64,000 nucleotides of DNA, from NCBI GenBank assembly GCA_036490335.1, contig DASXEB010000016.1, positions 1-64,000 of the forward strand, in the 5' to 3' direction. How positions within the stretch are numbered: position 1 is the stretch's first letter; the number at the start of each line of letters is the position of its first letter. The notes under the pieces were generated by a model. It saw only the letters and a program-made list of their open reading frames with translations. It was not told where the DNA came from and did no database searches. The DNA comes from Palsa-1392 sp036490335 (GTDB lineage Bacteria > Verrucomicrobiota > Verrucomicrobiia > Chthoniobacterales > UBA10450). The position numbers and the translations under genes were made by a program. This document shows, in pieces, positions 50,751 to 59,003 of the stretch.

Positions 50751-52346
50751 TTAGGTGTCGGTTTGTCCGGCGAGTTGCTGGATTTGAATGACAACAAATT
50801 CCGCCGGCTTGAGCGGCGCGAAGGCGACAAGGATGTTGACCACGCCGCTGTCGATATCGGCCTGGGTGGTGGTCTCGCTGTCGCATTTCACGAGGTACGC
50901 TTCCTTCGGCGTCGTCCCTTGAAAAGCGCCCTGCCGGAAAAGGCCTTGCATGAACGAACCGATGTTGAGGCGAATCTGCGCCCAAAGCGGCTCATCGTTA
51001 GGCTCGAACACGACCCATTGCGTGCCGCGATAAAGGCTCTCTTCCAAAAAAAGCGCGGTCCGCCGCACAGGAACGTATTTGTATTCATCCGCGAGCTGAT
51101 CCGCGCCGCGCAAGGTGCGCGCGCCCCATACGACGCGGCCCGCTGTCGCGAAAGTGCGCAGACAATTAATCCCGAGCGGATTCAACAGGCCGTTTTCCGG
51201 GTCGGTCAGATTCACTTGCAAGGCGGCTGTGCCGTTCACGCTCGCGTCGAGACCGGCGGGCGCTTTCCAGACGCCGCGCTGCGTGTCGGTGCGCGCCATG
51301 CAGCCGGCTATAATTCCGCACGGGACAAAGGTGTCGAGTTGCCCGTCGAGCTCGGGATCGGACTCGACGACGCGCGGGAAATACAACGCAGCGTTGCGGG
51401 CGTCGTTGCCCGTCAGGCCGAGGCTTGGCAGATCCGTTGCGGCAGTCTGGGCGGCCGTCACCGGGTTTGCGCCCCACGCGACCGGCGAATCGACGAGCAG
51501 CATCGCGCGGCGACCGACGCAATAACTCATCGCGGTTTGATAAACGTTCGCGCTGGTATCGCCGTCGCGGGTGTCGGCCGGGATGCAGAGCAGGTTAAAA
51601 AGATCGGCTTTCTCGAGAGCATACATTCCGGTTTTGGTGCTTTCGTCTCCCAGAATGTCGTCGTCACCGAGCGGATCGCTGTCCAAGCCGCCGGTCAAAT
51701 ATTGAAACTGCGTGCTGTCGGCCGCGGGATCGGAAGGATCCTCGGCCGGCGTGGAATCAGTCGGCCGCGTCGCCGGAAGATCGGGCGTTCCGTCACTCTT
51801 AAGTTGCACGCGCACGAGATTCGACTCGTCATTGAGCACACGATCGAGCCGGCGCGATCCGGCGCCGGAAGTCACCGCGACGTTGAGAAATTTTTCCACC
51901 ACACCGCTGCCCGGATCGTCGTAAATCGTCAGGTTAAAAAGGTCGGCCCGGGCAATGCCGAAGCGCGTCGCGACATCGGCGGTGATTCCCTTGGAATCGA
52001 CCACGTAAACGAGCGAATTTCCCCAGACGCCCTGGCTCGACGCCTCGAGGTTGACGTCGTTCTCCGTCGCGGCCATGGAGTTTTTTTCCAAACGGACAAT
52101 GATCGCCTGGCTGCCGCCATTAAGATAAAAATCGCGCACCGCATAACTCATCGGAAAATCGAAACCGAGCCCGCCGAACTGACGCTCAAAGTCAGCATAG
52201 CTATTAATAATGGTCGGCTCGTTCGTCGGCCCGAGCGCGGCGCGGCCGAGGAAGGCAGTGACGGAAGTCGCGACCCCCGTGATGGTGTGGACTCCGCTGG
52301 AGATTTCTTCAATATAGACGCCGGGATAAGTTGTTAGGACAGGCAT
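50751..52346 (-). CDS. eCIS contractile sheath protein
   Basis: 531 residues from ATG 52346 (MPVLTTYPGVYIEEISSGVHTITGVATSVTAFLGRAALGPTNEP), the usual sheath N-terminus; a TTG further up is in frame. The C-terminal sheath domain is clear (NPLGINCLRTFATAGRVVWGARTLRGADQLADEYKYVPVRRTALFLEESLYRGTQWVVFEPNDEPLWAQIRLNIGSFMQGLFRQGAFQG, VNILVAFAPLKPAEFVVIQIQQLAGQ). It polymerises around the tube and contracts on firing. AFP and PVC encode several sheath paralogues; only one is visible here. Confidence 0.95.
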   Translation of the reverse strand: MPVLTTYPGVYIEEISSGVHTITGVATSVTAFLGRAALGPTNEPTIINSYADFERQFGGLGFDFPMSYAVRDFYLNGGSQAIIVRLEKNSMAATENDVNLEASSQGVWGNSLVYVVDSKGITADVATRFGIARADLFNLTIYDDPGSGVVEKFLNVAVTSGAGSRRLDRVLNDESNLVRVQLKSDGTPDLPATRPTDSTPAEDPSDPAADSTQFQYLTGGLDSDPLGDDDILGDESTKTGMYALEKADLFNLLCIPADTRDGDTSANVYQTAMSYCVGRRAMLLVDSPVAWGANPVTAAQTAATDLPSLGLTGNDARNAALYFPRVVESDPELDGQLDTFVPCGIIAGCMARTDTQRGVWKAPAGLDASVNGTAALQVNLTDPENGLLNPLGINCLRTFATAGRVVWGARTLRGADQLADEYKYVPVRRTALFLEESLYRGTQWVVFEPNDEPLWAQIRLNIGSFMQGLFRQGAFQGTTPKEAYLVKCDSETTTQADIDSGVVNILVAFAPLKPAEFVVIQIQQLAGQTDT

Positions 52347-52657
52347 AAGAGTTGAGCAATTCTGCGACGACAAGGAGGGAACAATTTGTGCGAGCCGGAC
52401 GCGCTTCCGGCGCGCGCAAGGAAAAAAATGGAGTTGGCGGAGGCCATGTTAAAATCTTCAACCATGCTGTTTTCGCGAGCGCGCATCAATCCTGTCAAGA
52501 CTATTTTTCAAGACCGACAAATTTTCCGGCTGGCTTGTCTCAAGAGGCTCTTTGCCGTCCATTAGATCGCGGCGAGCGCGATCAGGGAGAAAAGGAATTG
52601 GCATTATTAACTGGCCTTCAATTTGCTCCCGGTATTGGATTGCGATGTCAAAAAAAC
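52347..52657. other. Divergent intergenic region between eCIS and glycan cluster
   Basis: These 311 bases separate two divergently transcribed operons, so both promoters should lie here. On the minus strand a TTGACA (about 52497-52492) could be a -35 for the sheath operon, but no good -10 follows. On the plus strand no consensus promoter is evident. The plus-strand frame open through this stretch lacks coding character. Base composition changes from GC-rich to more balanced around here, marking a compositional boundary. Confidence 0.4.
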
Positions 52658-53668
52658 ATGTCTCCCTTAGTCAGCATTATTATTCCGACGTTTGATCGGC
52701 CGGCTTACCTCAAGGATGCCGTCCGTTCGGCACTCGGGCAGACTTATCCCAACGTCGAAGTCGTGATTGGCGACAACGGCGCCGACGACGTCATGCGCGG
52801 CTGGGAGAGTTCGTTAGTCACCGACCCACGCCTGACCTATCGCCGCAACCCGCGCAATCTCGGGATGCCGGGTAACTTTAATGCGCTCGCTGATGCCGCG
52901 CGCGGCGAGTTCCTTGTCGCGATCGGGGACGACGACCGGCTCCTACCCGAGTTCGTTAGTCGCCTGATGCAGGAGATGAAGCCGGGAGTAAGTCTCGTTT
53001 TTGCCAATCACTATCTCATAGACAGCGACGGCGCGCGGCTCGAGTCGCAGAGTTACGCTCAGACTCGACGTTACAATCGCGACAAGTTACCCACCGGTCC
53101 GCTGCCAGACTCGCGCATCGCCGCCTGGCAACAGGCTGTCGCCATCTCCGCCACCTTGATGCGCACCGCCGATATGCAACGGCTGCGTTTCCGCGAAGAC
53201 CTCAACGCGCCCGATGCCGAATACTTTATTCGCCTGGCTCACGAAGGCGCGACCTTTGCCTTCGTGCCTGACTATCTCGTCGAATATCGCGTCCATCTCG
53301 GCGCGGAAAGCTCTTCCGGCGTGCAAAGCGAGCGGCTCGTGGAGTATCTTCTGCCCTTGGACGTCTCACCCGAGCTCGAGAGTTATAAGAAACAACTCCT
53401 CGGTCCGCTGATGATGAACGCTGTCAGTCGTTGCCTCCGGCAGGGTGAAACCGCCCACGCGCGAAAACTGTTGCGCAGTCCTTATTATCCGCGCCGTGTT
53501 CCAACTCATGGGAAGTCAACTCGTGGACTCAGGAATTTTGTTTCGGCCGCCGAGCATGCGGTTAAGCTCGGCCTGCAACATCTTTGCGCGAGCCTGCCCG
53601 CGCCGATCGGTTGTCCGGCCTATCGCGCCGTGAGGTCGGCCAAGGACTGGGCCAAATCCGGGAGTTAG
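52658..53668 (+). CDS. Family 2 glycosyltransferase
   Basis: 336 residues from ATG 52658 (MSPLVSIIIPTFDRPAYLKDAV); the frame is open upstream but the GT-A fold begins here. Signatures: VEVVIGDNGADD, NLGMPGNFNALADAARGEFLVAIGDDDRLLPEF (DDD metal/nucleotide-sugar motif), and MRTADMQRLRFREDLNAPDAEYFIRLAHEG. It transfers a sugar from a nucleotide donor during surface polysaccharide or O-antigen synthesis in the cytoplasm. First gene of the cluster, two bases before the epimerase. It has none of the window-wide motif copies but has GTTCGTTAGT variants. Confidence 0.88.
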   Translation: MSPLVSIIIPTFDRPAYLKDAVRSALGQTYPNVEVVIGDNGADDVMRGWESSLVTDPRLTYRRNPRNLGMPGNFNALADAARGEFLVAIGDDDRLLPEFVSRLMQEMKPGVSLVFANHYLIDSDGARLESQSYAQTRRYNRDKLPTGPLPDSRIAAWQQAVAISATLMRTADMQRLRFREDLNAPDAEYFIRLAHEGATFAFVPDYLVEYRVHLGAESSSGVQSERLVEYLLPLDVSPELESYKKQLLGPLMMNAVSRCLRQGETAHARKLLRSPYYPRRVPTHGKSTRGLRNFVSAAEHAVKLGLQHLCASLPAPIGCPAYRAVRSAKDWAKSGS

Positions 53669-53670
53669 AA

Positions 53671-54717
53671 ATGAAATTACTGATAACCGGCACAGAAGGC
53701 TATCTCGGTTCCCTGCTCGCACCCGTGCTGATGCAGCATGGTCACGAAGTCCTTGCGATCGATACCGGGTTTTACAAAAGTGGATGGCTCTATCACGGGT
53801 CAGTCATAACTCCTAAGACGCTTAGCAAGGACATCCGACATATTACTCGCGACGATCTCGACGGAATCGAAGCCGTCGTTCACATGGCTGAGTTATCGAA
53901 CGATCCGACCGGAGAGTTAGCGCCTCACATCACTTACGACATTAATCATAAAGGGTCCGTTCGCCTCGCTCGATTGGCCAAAGAAGCGGGAGTCAGTCGC
54001 TTTGTTTACATGTCTTCCTGTAGCGTCTACGGAGTTGCGGACTCCGACTATGTCACGGAAGATTCGCCTGTAAGTCCTCAGACGGCCTACGCCGTCTGCA
54101 AGACACTCGTCGAGCAAGATCTTCGACCTCTATCGAACGATAACTTCTCACCCACTTTTCTTCGTAACGCCACCGCTTACGGCGCCTCGCCGCGGATGCG
54201 CTTCGACATTGTCCTCAATAACCTCGCCGGCCTCGCCTGGACGACTAACGAGATTAAGTTAGTCAGTGACGGAACCCCATGGCGCCCCATCGTCCACGCC
54301 CTCGACATAGCCCAAGCCATTCGTTGCGTTCTCGAAGCCCCGCGAGAGACAGTTCATGACCAGATATTCAACGTCGGGGACACAAGTCATAACTATACGA
54401 TCAAGGAAATCGCCGAAGTTGTCGCCGATGTCTTCCCGGGTTGTCGTTTAACTCTCGGCACGCAGGGAGCAGATAATCGCAGTTATAGGGTCTCTTTCGA
54501 TAAGATCAGGAGTTATCTCCCCGACTTCCGCTGCGCTTGGGACGCTCGTCGCGGGGCCGAACAACTGCGCGCCATCTTCGAACAGATCGACATGCCAGTA
54601 GAGACCTTCAATAGTCGAGGCTTTACGCGCTTGAAACAACTCGAGTACCTTATTCGCACGAAGCAAATCGATCAGAACTTTTTCTGGAGCAACGGCAACG
54701 CGAACTTCTCTGAGTGA
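53671..54717 (+). CDS. NAD(P)-dependent sugar epimerase/dehydratase (SDR)
   Basis: 348 residues from ATG 53671 (MKLLITGTEGYLGSLLAPVL). The Rossmann motif TGxxGYLG, the VVHMAELSNDP strand, the active-site MSSCSVYG serine and YAVCK (YxxxK) catalytic pair are present. It is of the extended SDR type, and likely epimerises, reduces or dehydrates an NDP-sugar for the glycan made by this cluster. Its TGA overlaps the GTG of the next gene. Confidence 0.87.
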   Translation: MKLLITGTEGYLGSLLAPVLMQHGHEVLAIDTGFYKSGWLYHGSVITPKTLSKDIRHITRDDLDGIEAVVHMAELSNDPTGELAPHITYDINHKGSVRLARLAKEAGVSRFVYMSSCSVYGVADSDYVTEDSPVSPQTAYAVCKTLVEQDLRPLSNDNFSPTFLRNATAYGASPRMRFDIVLNNLAGLAWTTNEIKLVSDGTPWRPIVHALDIAQAIRCVLEAPRETVHDQIFNVGDTSHNYTIKEIAEVVADVFPGCRLTLGTQGADNRSYRVSFDKIRSYLPDFRCAWDARRGAEQLRAIFEQIDMPVETFNSRGFTRLKQLEYLIRTKQIDQNFFWSNGNANFSE

Positions 54718-55241
54718 CCTTTACCGAAACTCCGCTGCAAAGCGCTTACTTGATCGACCTGGAGCCGCGGCACGACGAACGGGGCTTCTTCGCCCGGACC
54801 TATTGCCGGCGTGAATTCGAAGCGCACCAACTAACTCCTGACATCGCGCAGTGCAATATCTCTTTCAACCTGAGAGCGGGAACAATCCGCGGGATGCATT
54901 TTCAACAACCGCCATCAACCGAAGCCAAGCTTGTCCGCTGTATCCACGGGGCTATTTATGACGTCATTATTGACCTGCGACCCGAGTCACAGAGTTATAA
55001 GAAGCATTTCGCGGTCGAGTTATCAGCGGCTAACCGGCGCGCCCTTTTTGTTCCGAAGTTTTTTGCCCATGGCTTTCAGACGTTGCAGGATAACACTGAG
55101 GTCGAATACCAAATGAGTGAGTCCTATTCTCCGGGTGCGGCCGCAGGCTTTCGCTATGATGACCCGAGCGTCGGAATTGAATGGCCTTTGCCTGCGACAG
55201 TTATTTCATCTCGGGACCTGGCCTGGCCACTGATCGCTTGA
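54714..55241 (+). CDS. dTDP-4-dehydrorhamnose 3,5-epimerase family protein (RmlC-like)
   Basis: 175 residues from GTG 54714 (GTGA overlap with the upstream stop). Cupin fold with DERGFFARTYCRREFEAH, the catalytic-His block NLRAGTIRGMHFQQPPSTEAKLVRCIHGAIYDVIIDLR, and FVPKFFAHGFQTLQDNTEVEYQMSE. It catalyses 3,5- or 3-epimerisation of a 4-keto-6-deoxy NDP-sugar. No matching 4,6-dehydratase is encoded in the visible cluster, so the 4-keto substrate must come from elsewhere in the genome. Confidence 0.9.
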   Translation: MTFTETPLQSAYLIDLEPRHDERGFFARTYCRREFEAHQLTPDIAQCNISFNLRAGTIRGMHFQQPPSTEAKLVRCIHGAIYDVIIDLRPESQSYKKHFAVELSAANRRALFVPKFFAHGFQTLQDNTEVEYQMSESYSPGAAAGFRYDDPSVGIEWPLPATVISSRDLAWPLIA

Positions 55242-56516
55242 ATGCAAGACTTAGGTAAGCAAATGAAAGCGCTGATCGCGCAACTTTATCCCATCTGCCG
55301 AAGCATCACCGGGGATGGAGTGAGGGAAACGCTTCGGATTCTTACTCAAGAGATACCTTTGCAGATACGCGAAGTTCCGAGCGGCACTCAGGTCTTTGAT
55401 TGGACGATTCCGCGCGAATGGAACATTCGCGACGCCTGGATCAAAGACTCTGCGGGCGCGCGCCTGGTCGATTTCCGGGAGCTAAGTCTGCATGTCGTGA
55501 GTTATAGCGGCCCGATCCGTCAAAGGATGACTTTTGAGGAGCTGCGACCGCATCTTTTCACTTTGCCTTCTCATCCCGACTGGGTGCCTTACCGAACATC
55601 CTACTACACCGATAACTGGGGTTTTTGCCTGAGCGAGAATCAGCTCGCCCGCTTTCGCGAAAAAGAGGCTTACGATGTCTGTATTGATTCATCTTTGAAA
55701 GAGGGCTATCTGACTTACGGCGAATGCTTGGTCCCCGGCAAAGAGCCGAATGAGTTTCTCATTTCCTCCCATATCTGTCATCCTGCCCTCGCTAACGACA
55801 ATCTATCTGGAACAGCCGTTGCGATTGAACTATTCAAATGCCTAACGAGTAAAACAAATCGTTACTCCTATCGCTTTCTATTCGCGCCCGGAAGCATCGG
55901 CGCAATAACGTGGCTGGCCTTAAATGAAGCCCTTCTGCCGAGGATTTTACACGGTCTCGTCCTGACCTGTATCGGCGATGAGTCACCTGTCACTTACAAA
56001 CGCAGCCGTGCCGGCGACGCGGAGATCGACCGCGCTTTCGTCCACGTCCTGACTTATAAGAGTGGCGGTAACAAAGTCATCGACTTTTCGCCCTACGGCT
56101 ATGACGAACGCCAGTATAACTCTCCCGGCATAAGGCTACCCGTTGGCTGCATGATGCGGGCCGTGCATGGAACATTTCCGGAGTATCACACCTCAGCCGA
56201 TAACCTCGACTTTATCAACGAGCGATCACTTACTAACTCACTCGAGACTTTAAGCGAAGTTATCGAGCTCATCGAAAGTAACCATACCTATATCAACAAC
56301 CGGCCCAAAGGAGAGCCGCAACTCGGCCGGCGCGGCCTTTATCGAAGCCCCGGAGCGGGTGAAACACAGTTAGCCATGCTCTGGGTCTTAAACTTATCTG
56401 ACGGGTCGCATTCCCTGCTCGACATCGCAGAGCGCGCCAAGCTTCCCTTCACACAAATCAAGCAAGCCGCCGGCGCTCTGGCTGTGACCGATCTTCTCAC
56501 CGTAAAATCGCCGTGA
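55242..56516 (+). CDS. DUF4910 / aminopeptidase-like protein of polysaccharide clusters
   Basis: 424 residues, with ATG directly after the upstream stop. It has an N-terminal PA-like/DUF2172 region (TGDGVRETLRILTQEIPLQIREVPSGTQVFDWTIPREWNI). An M28-like aminopeptidase core follows (LISSHICHPALANDNLSGTAVAIELFKCL with His/Asp metal ligands, FLFAPGSIGAITWL, EYHTSADNLDFI with late His). A C-terminal winged-helix part (DGSHSLLDIAERAKLPFTQIKQAAGALAVTDLL) ends it. Family members recur in O-antigen and capsule loci and may be amide hydrolases acting on the sugar. The exact reaction is not known. Confidence 0.85.
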   Translation: MQDLGKQMKALIAQLYPICRSITGDGVRETLRILTQEIPLQIREVPSGTQVFDWTIPREWNIRDAWIKDSAGARLVDFRELSLHVVSYSGPIRQRMTFEELRPHLFTLPSHPDWVPYRTSYYTDNWGFCLSENQLARFREKEAYDVCIDSSLKEGYLTYGECLVPGKEPNEFLISSHICHPALANDNLSGTAVAIELFKCLTSKTNRYSYRFLFAPGSIGAITWLALNEALLPRILHGLVLTCIGDESPVTYKRSRAGDAEIDRAFVHVLTYKSGGNKVIDFSPYGYDERQYNSPGIRLPVGCMMRAVHGTFPEYHTSADNLDFINERSLTNSLETLSEVIELIESNHTYINNRPKGEPQLGRRGLYRSPGAGETQLAMLWVLNLSDGSHSLLDIAERAKLPFTQIKQAAGALAVTDLLTVKSP

Positions 56517-57739
56517 AAGTCGATTGCGCGATCGTGGGCGGGGGAATTGTCGGCCTAAGTGTGGGCATGACTTTAAGTCAGCGCCAGCCTGGTTTGCGCA
56601 TCCTGGTTTTGGAAAAGGAACAAGAGTTAGCGACTCATCAAACCGGACGGAACAGTGGAGTCATCCATTCCGGTATCTATTATCCGCCAGGAAGCCTGAA
56701 GGCGCGGTTTTCGCGTGAGGGAAATCGTGCACTGATCGCGTTTTGTCGACAGCACGCCATTCAACACGAGATATGCGGCAAAGTCATCGTCGCGACGAGA
56801 AAGGAAGAGTTAGGAGAGTTAGAACAGCTTTCCCACCGAGGCCTCGAAAATGGGGTAACTGTCGAAAGGCTCTCCGCGGATGAAGTCCGCGAGCTGGAAC
56901 CTCACGTAGCTTGTCATCGCGGGCTTCGTGTTCCTTCAACCGCCATAGTTAACTTTGCGGAGGTAGCGAGAAAGTATGCCGATCTTCTGGAGGAGAATGG
57001 CGGCACGGTTAGAAAGGGAACCGACGTGCGACAGATTCGGACCTTTAATGATACTTACATTCTGCAAACCACCGGCGGCGACTTTGAAACACGCTATCTG
57101 GTTAATTGCGCGGGTCTGCAAAGCGATCGCGTCGCTCGACGCGCCCGAATCTCACCACCAGCGCGGATCCTGCCGTTCCGGGGCGAGTATTACGAGTTAG
57201 TGCCGGAGAAACGTCATCTCGTGAAAAATCTTATCTATCCGGTGCCGAACCCGGCGTTTCCTTTCCTGGGTGTTCACTTCACGAGGATGATCGATGGTTC
57301 GGTTCATGCTGGACCTAATGCTGTGCTGGCTCTAAAACGCGAAGGTTACTCTAAGACCGATCTAAGTCTGACCGATCTCGCAGAAATTGTAACTTACAAA
57401 GGATTATGGAAACTGGCGCGAAAACATTATCGCGAGGGTCTGCATGAGATGCATCGTTCTTTTAGCAAGCGCGCCTTCGTCGCCAGTCTTCAACGACTCA
57501 TTCCCGAAATCAGCAGTCGCGATCTTGTCCCGGCTAAGTCGGGTGTGCGAGCCCAGGCTTTGCTTCCAAACGGAACACTAGTGAATGACTTTCTTCTCAT
57601 CCATGGCACTAAGTCGATTCACGTCTGTAATGCGCCTTCGCCGGCGGCAACGGCCTCCCTCGAAATCGCCAAGGAGATCGTCGCTCAGATCCCGCTATTA
57701 AGAACCAATTCAGTTGTGAGCCTAAGTTCCGTTTCCTAA
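56513..57739 (+). CDS. FAD-dependent oxidoreductase, L-2-hydroxyglutarate oxidase (LhgO)-like
   Basis: 408 residues from GTG 56513, overlapping the upstream stop by four bases. The FAD dinucleotide fold DCAIVGGGIVGLSVGMTL, the LhgO block TGRNSGVIHSGIYYPPGSLKA, and FPFLGVHFTRMIDGSVHAGPNAVLALKREGY are clear. LhgO oxidises L-2-hydroxyglutarate using a quinone or oxygen. Finding it translationally coupled inside a sugar gene cluster suggests either an unusual substrate (a sugar acid or 2-hydroxyacyl decoration) or a passenger gene. Substrate inference is weak. Confidence 0.82.
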   Translation: MKVDCAIVGGGIVGLSVGMTLSQRQPGLRILVLEKEQELATHQTGRNSGVIHSGIYYPPGSLKARFSREGNRALIAFCRQHAIQHEICGKVIVATRKEELGELEQLSHRGLENGVTVERLSADEVRELEPHVACHRGLRVPSTAIVNFAEVARKYADLLEENGGTVRKGTDVRQIRTFNDTYILQTTGGDFETRYLVNCAGLQSDRVARRARISPPARILPFRGEYYELVPEKRHLVKNLIYPVPNPAFPFLGVHFTRMIDGSVHAGPNAVLALKREGYSKTDLSLTDLAEIVTYKGLWKLARKHYREGLHEMHRSFSKRAFVASLQRLIPEISSRDLVPAKSGVRAQALLPNGTLVNDFLLIHGTKSIHVCNAPSPAATASLEIAKEIVAQIPLLRTNSVVSLSSVS

Positions 57740-57746
57740 CTCGCTC

Positions 57747-58991
57747 ATGCGGCTCGCACACACCTATAGCTGCAGATTTTGCGGTAGCCCGTTGCGCCAC
57801 AGTTTTGTCGATCTCGGCCTCTCACCTCTTTGCGAATCCTATGTCTCGGCCGAGCAGCTTCCACAGCCTGAGACTTTGTATCCGCTGCACTGCTTTGTCT
57901 GCGACCGGTGCTTCCTTGTCCAATTGCCGGAACATGTCGCGCCCGAGGCCATCTTCGAAGAGTATGCTTACTTTTCGTCCTATTCCGATTCGTGGCTTGA
58001 ACATGCCAGGACTTATGTCTCGCAGATCAGCGAGCGGCTAAGTCTCTCGACTAAGTCTCTCGTGGTCGAGCTGGCGAGCAACGATGGTTATCTTCTTCAA
58101 TATTTTCGGGATCGCGAAATATCAGTCCTCGGCATCGAGCCGGCCCGGAACGTCGCCCAGGTCGCGATCGAGAAAGGTATCACGACGGTCACCGAATTTT
58201 TCGGCGTTCCCCTGGCGACTCGACTCGCGGCCGAAGGTCGCCAAGCTGACTTACTCCTGGGCAATAACGTCCTTGCTCACGTCCCCAACATCAACGACTT
58301 CGTCGCCGGGATGAAAATTCTCCTCAAGCCGGAAGGCGTGATCACGATGGAATTTCCACATCTGATCAAGTTGATTGAGGAGAACCAATTCGACACCATT
58401 TATCACGAACATTACTCCTATCTCTCGTTCACAACTGTGATAGAAATTTTCCGCCGCCATGGACTGGCTCTATTTGACGTGGAGGAATTAGCGACTCACG
58501 GCGGCTCACTGCGTGTCTATGCGTGCCATGCGGGTAGTAACTCCCGCGAAATCTCACTGAAAGCCCTTGCTTTGGCCGAAAGGGAAGCTGCCTGGGGAAT
58601 AACCAACATCGAACGTTACCTGGCTTTTGGAAAGAAGGTCGAGGCGACAAAGAGAGATATCCTGGGCTTTCTAATTAGTGCCAGGAACGAAGGCAAGGTC
58701 GTCGCAGGTTATGGCGCGCCGGGAAAAGGCAACACTCTTCTCAATTATTGCGGTATTCGTTCCGACTTTCTCGACTATACGGTTGACAGGAACACTTACA
58801 AACAGGGTAAGTTCACGCCGGGTTGTCGCATTCCAATCTGTCCTCCCGAAAAGATTCGCGAGACGCGGCCGGACTATCTCTTCATTCTGCCATGGAACCT
58901 AAAAGACGAAGTTATGAGACAAAACGCATTCATTCGCGAATGGGGTGGCCGCTTTGTCATTCCCATTCCCAAGATACAGGTGTATGAGTAG
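57747..58991 (+). CDS. SAM-dependent sugar C-methyltransferase with zinc-binding N-terminus
   Basis: 414 residues. The N-terminal zinc ribbon (YSCRFCGSPLRHSF...HCFVCDRCFLVQL), the SAM-binding motif SLVVELASNDGYLLQYF, LGIEPARNVAQVA, and a C-terminal GYGAPGKGNTLLNYCGI...YTVDRNTYKQGKFTPGCRIPI domain match NDP-sugar 3-C-methyltransferases such as TylCIII and NovU. It adds a methyl branch next to a keto group of an NDP-sugar, predicting a branched deoxysugar in the surface glycan. Confidence 0.9.
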   Translation: MRLAHTYSCRFCGSPLRHSFVDLGLSPLCESYVSAEQLPQPETLYPLHCFVCDRCFLVQLPEHVAPEAIFEEYAYFSSYSDSWLEHARTYVSQISERLSLSTKSLVVELASNDGYLLQYFRDREISVLGIEPARNVAQVAIEKGITTVTEFFGVPLATRLAAEGRQADLLLGNNVLAHVPNINDFVAGMKILLKPEGVITMEFPHLIKLIEENQFDTIYHEHYSYLSFTTVIEIFRRHGLALFDVEELATHGGSLRVYACHAGSNSREISLKALALAEREAAWGITNIERYLAFGKKVEATKRDILGFLISARNEGKVVAGYGAPGKGNTLLNYCGIRSDFLDYTVDRNTYKQGKFTPGCRIPICPPEKIRETRPDYLFILPWNLKDEVMRQNAFIREWGGRFVIPIPKIQVYE

Positions 58992-59003
58992 GGCCTGCCG
59001 ATC

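Larger units (their letters stand above)
28566..52346 (-). other. Extracellular contractile injection system (eCIS) gene cluster, 19 genes
   Basis: Nineteen minus-strand genes, most overlapping by one to four bases, encode in order: sheath, tube, zinc-ribbon gp26-like protein, Pro-rich adaptor, DUF4255 cap/terminator, AAA+ ATPase, an 81-residue protein, DUF4157/LysM cargo candidate, tube-adaptor (Afp7-like), LysM protein, hub (gpD-like), spike (gpV-like), PAAR tip, gp25 wedge, two baseplate-J-like proteins, tail-I protein, DUF6519/beta-helix protein and a LysM-like protein. The ATPase plus DUF4255 plus gpD/gpV/PAAR set is diagnostic for eCIS of the AFP/PVC/MAC lineage. There is no terminase, capsid, portal, holin or T6SS membrane complex, so it is neither a prophage nor a type VI system. 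Only one sheath and one tube gene are present, and I see no tape-measure gene. Confidence 0.92.

Noticed and set aside
50721..52337. A 538-residue plus-strand open frame opposite the sheath gene
   Set aside because: Arg/Ala/Val-rich, no recognisable fold, and exactly antisense to a well-supported sheath gene; long antisense frames are expected in GC-rich DNA.
28566..52346. Interpretation of the tail gene block as a prophage or type VI secretion system
   Set aside because: No terminase, portal, capsid, integrase, lysis or TssJLM genes; DUF4255, eCIS AAA+ ATPase and PAAR/gpV/gpD order fit eCIS instead.
52352..52657. A 102-residue N-terminal extension of the glycosyltransferase
   Set aside because: The GT-A fold begins at MSPLVSIIIPTFDRP; the upstream frame has no conserved content and covers the expected promoter region.
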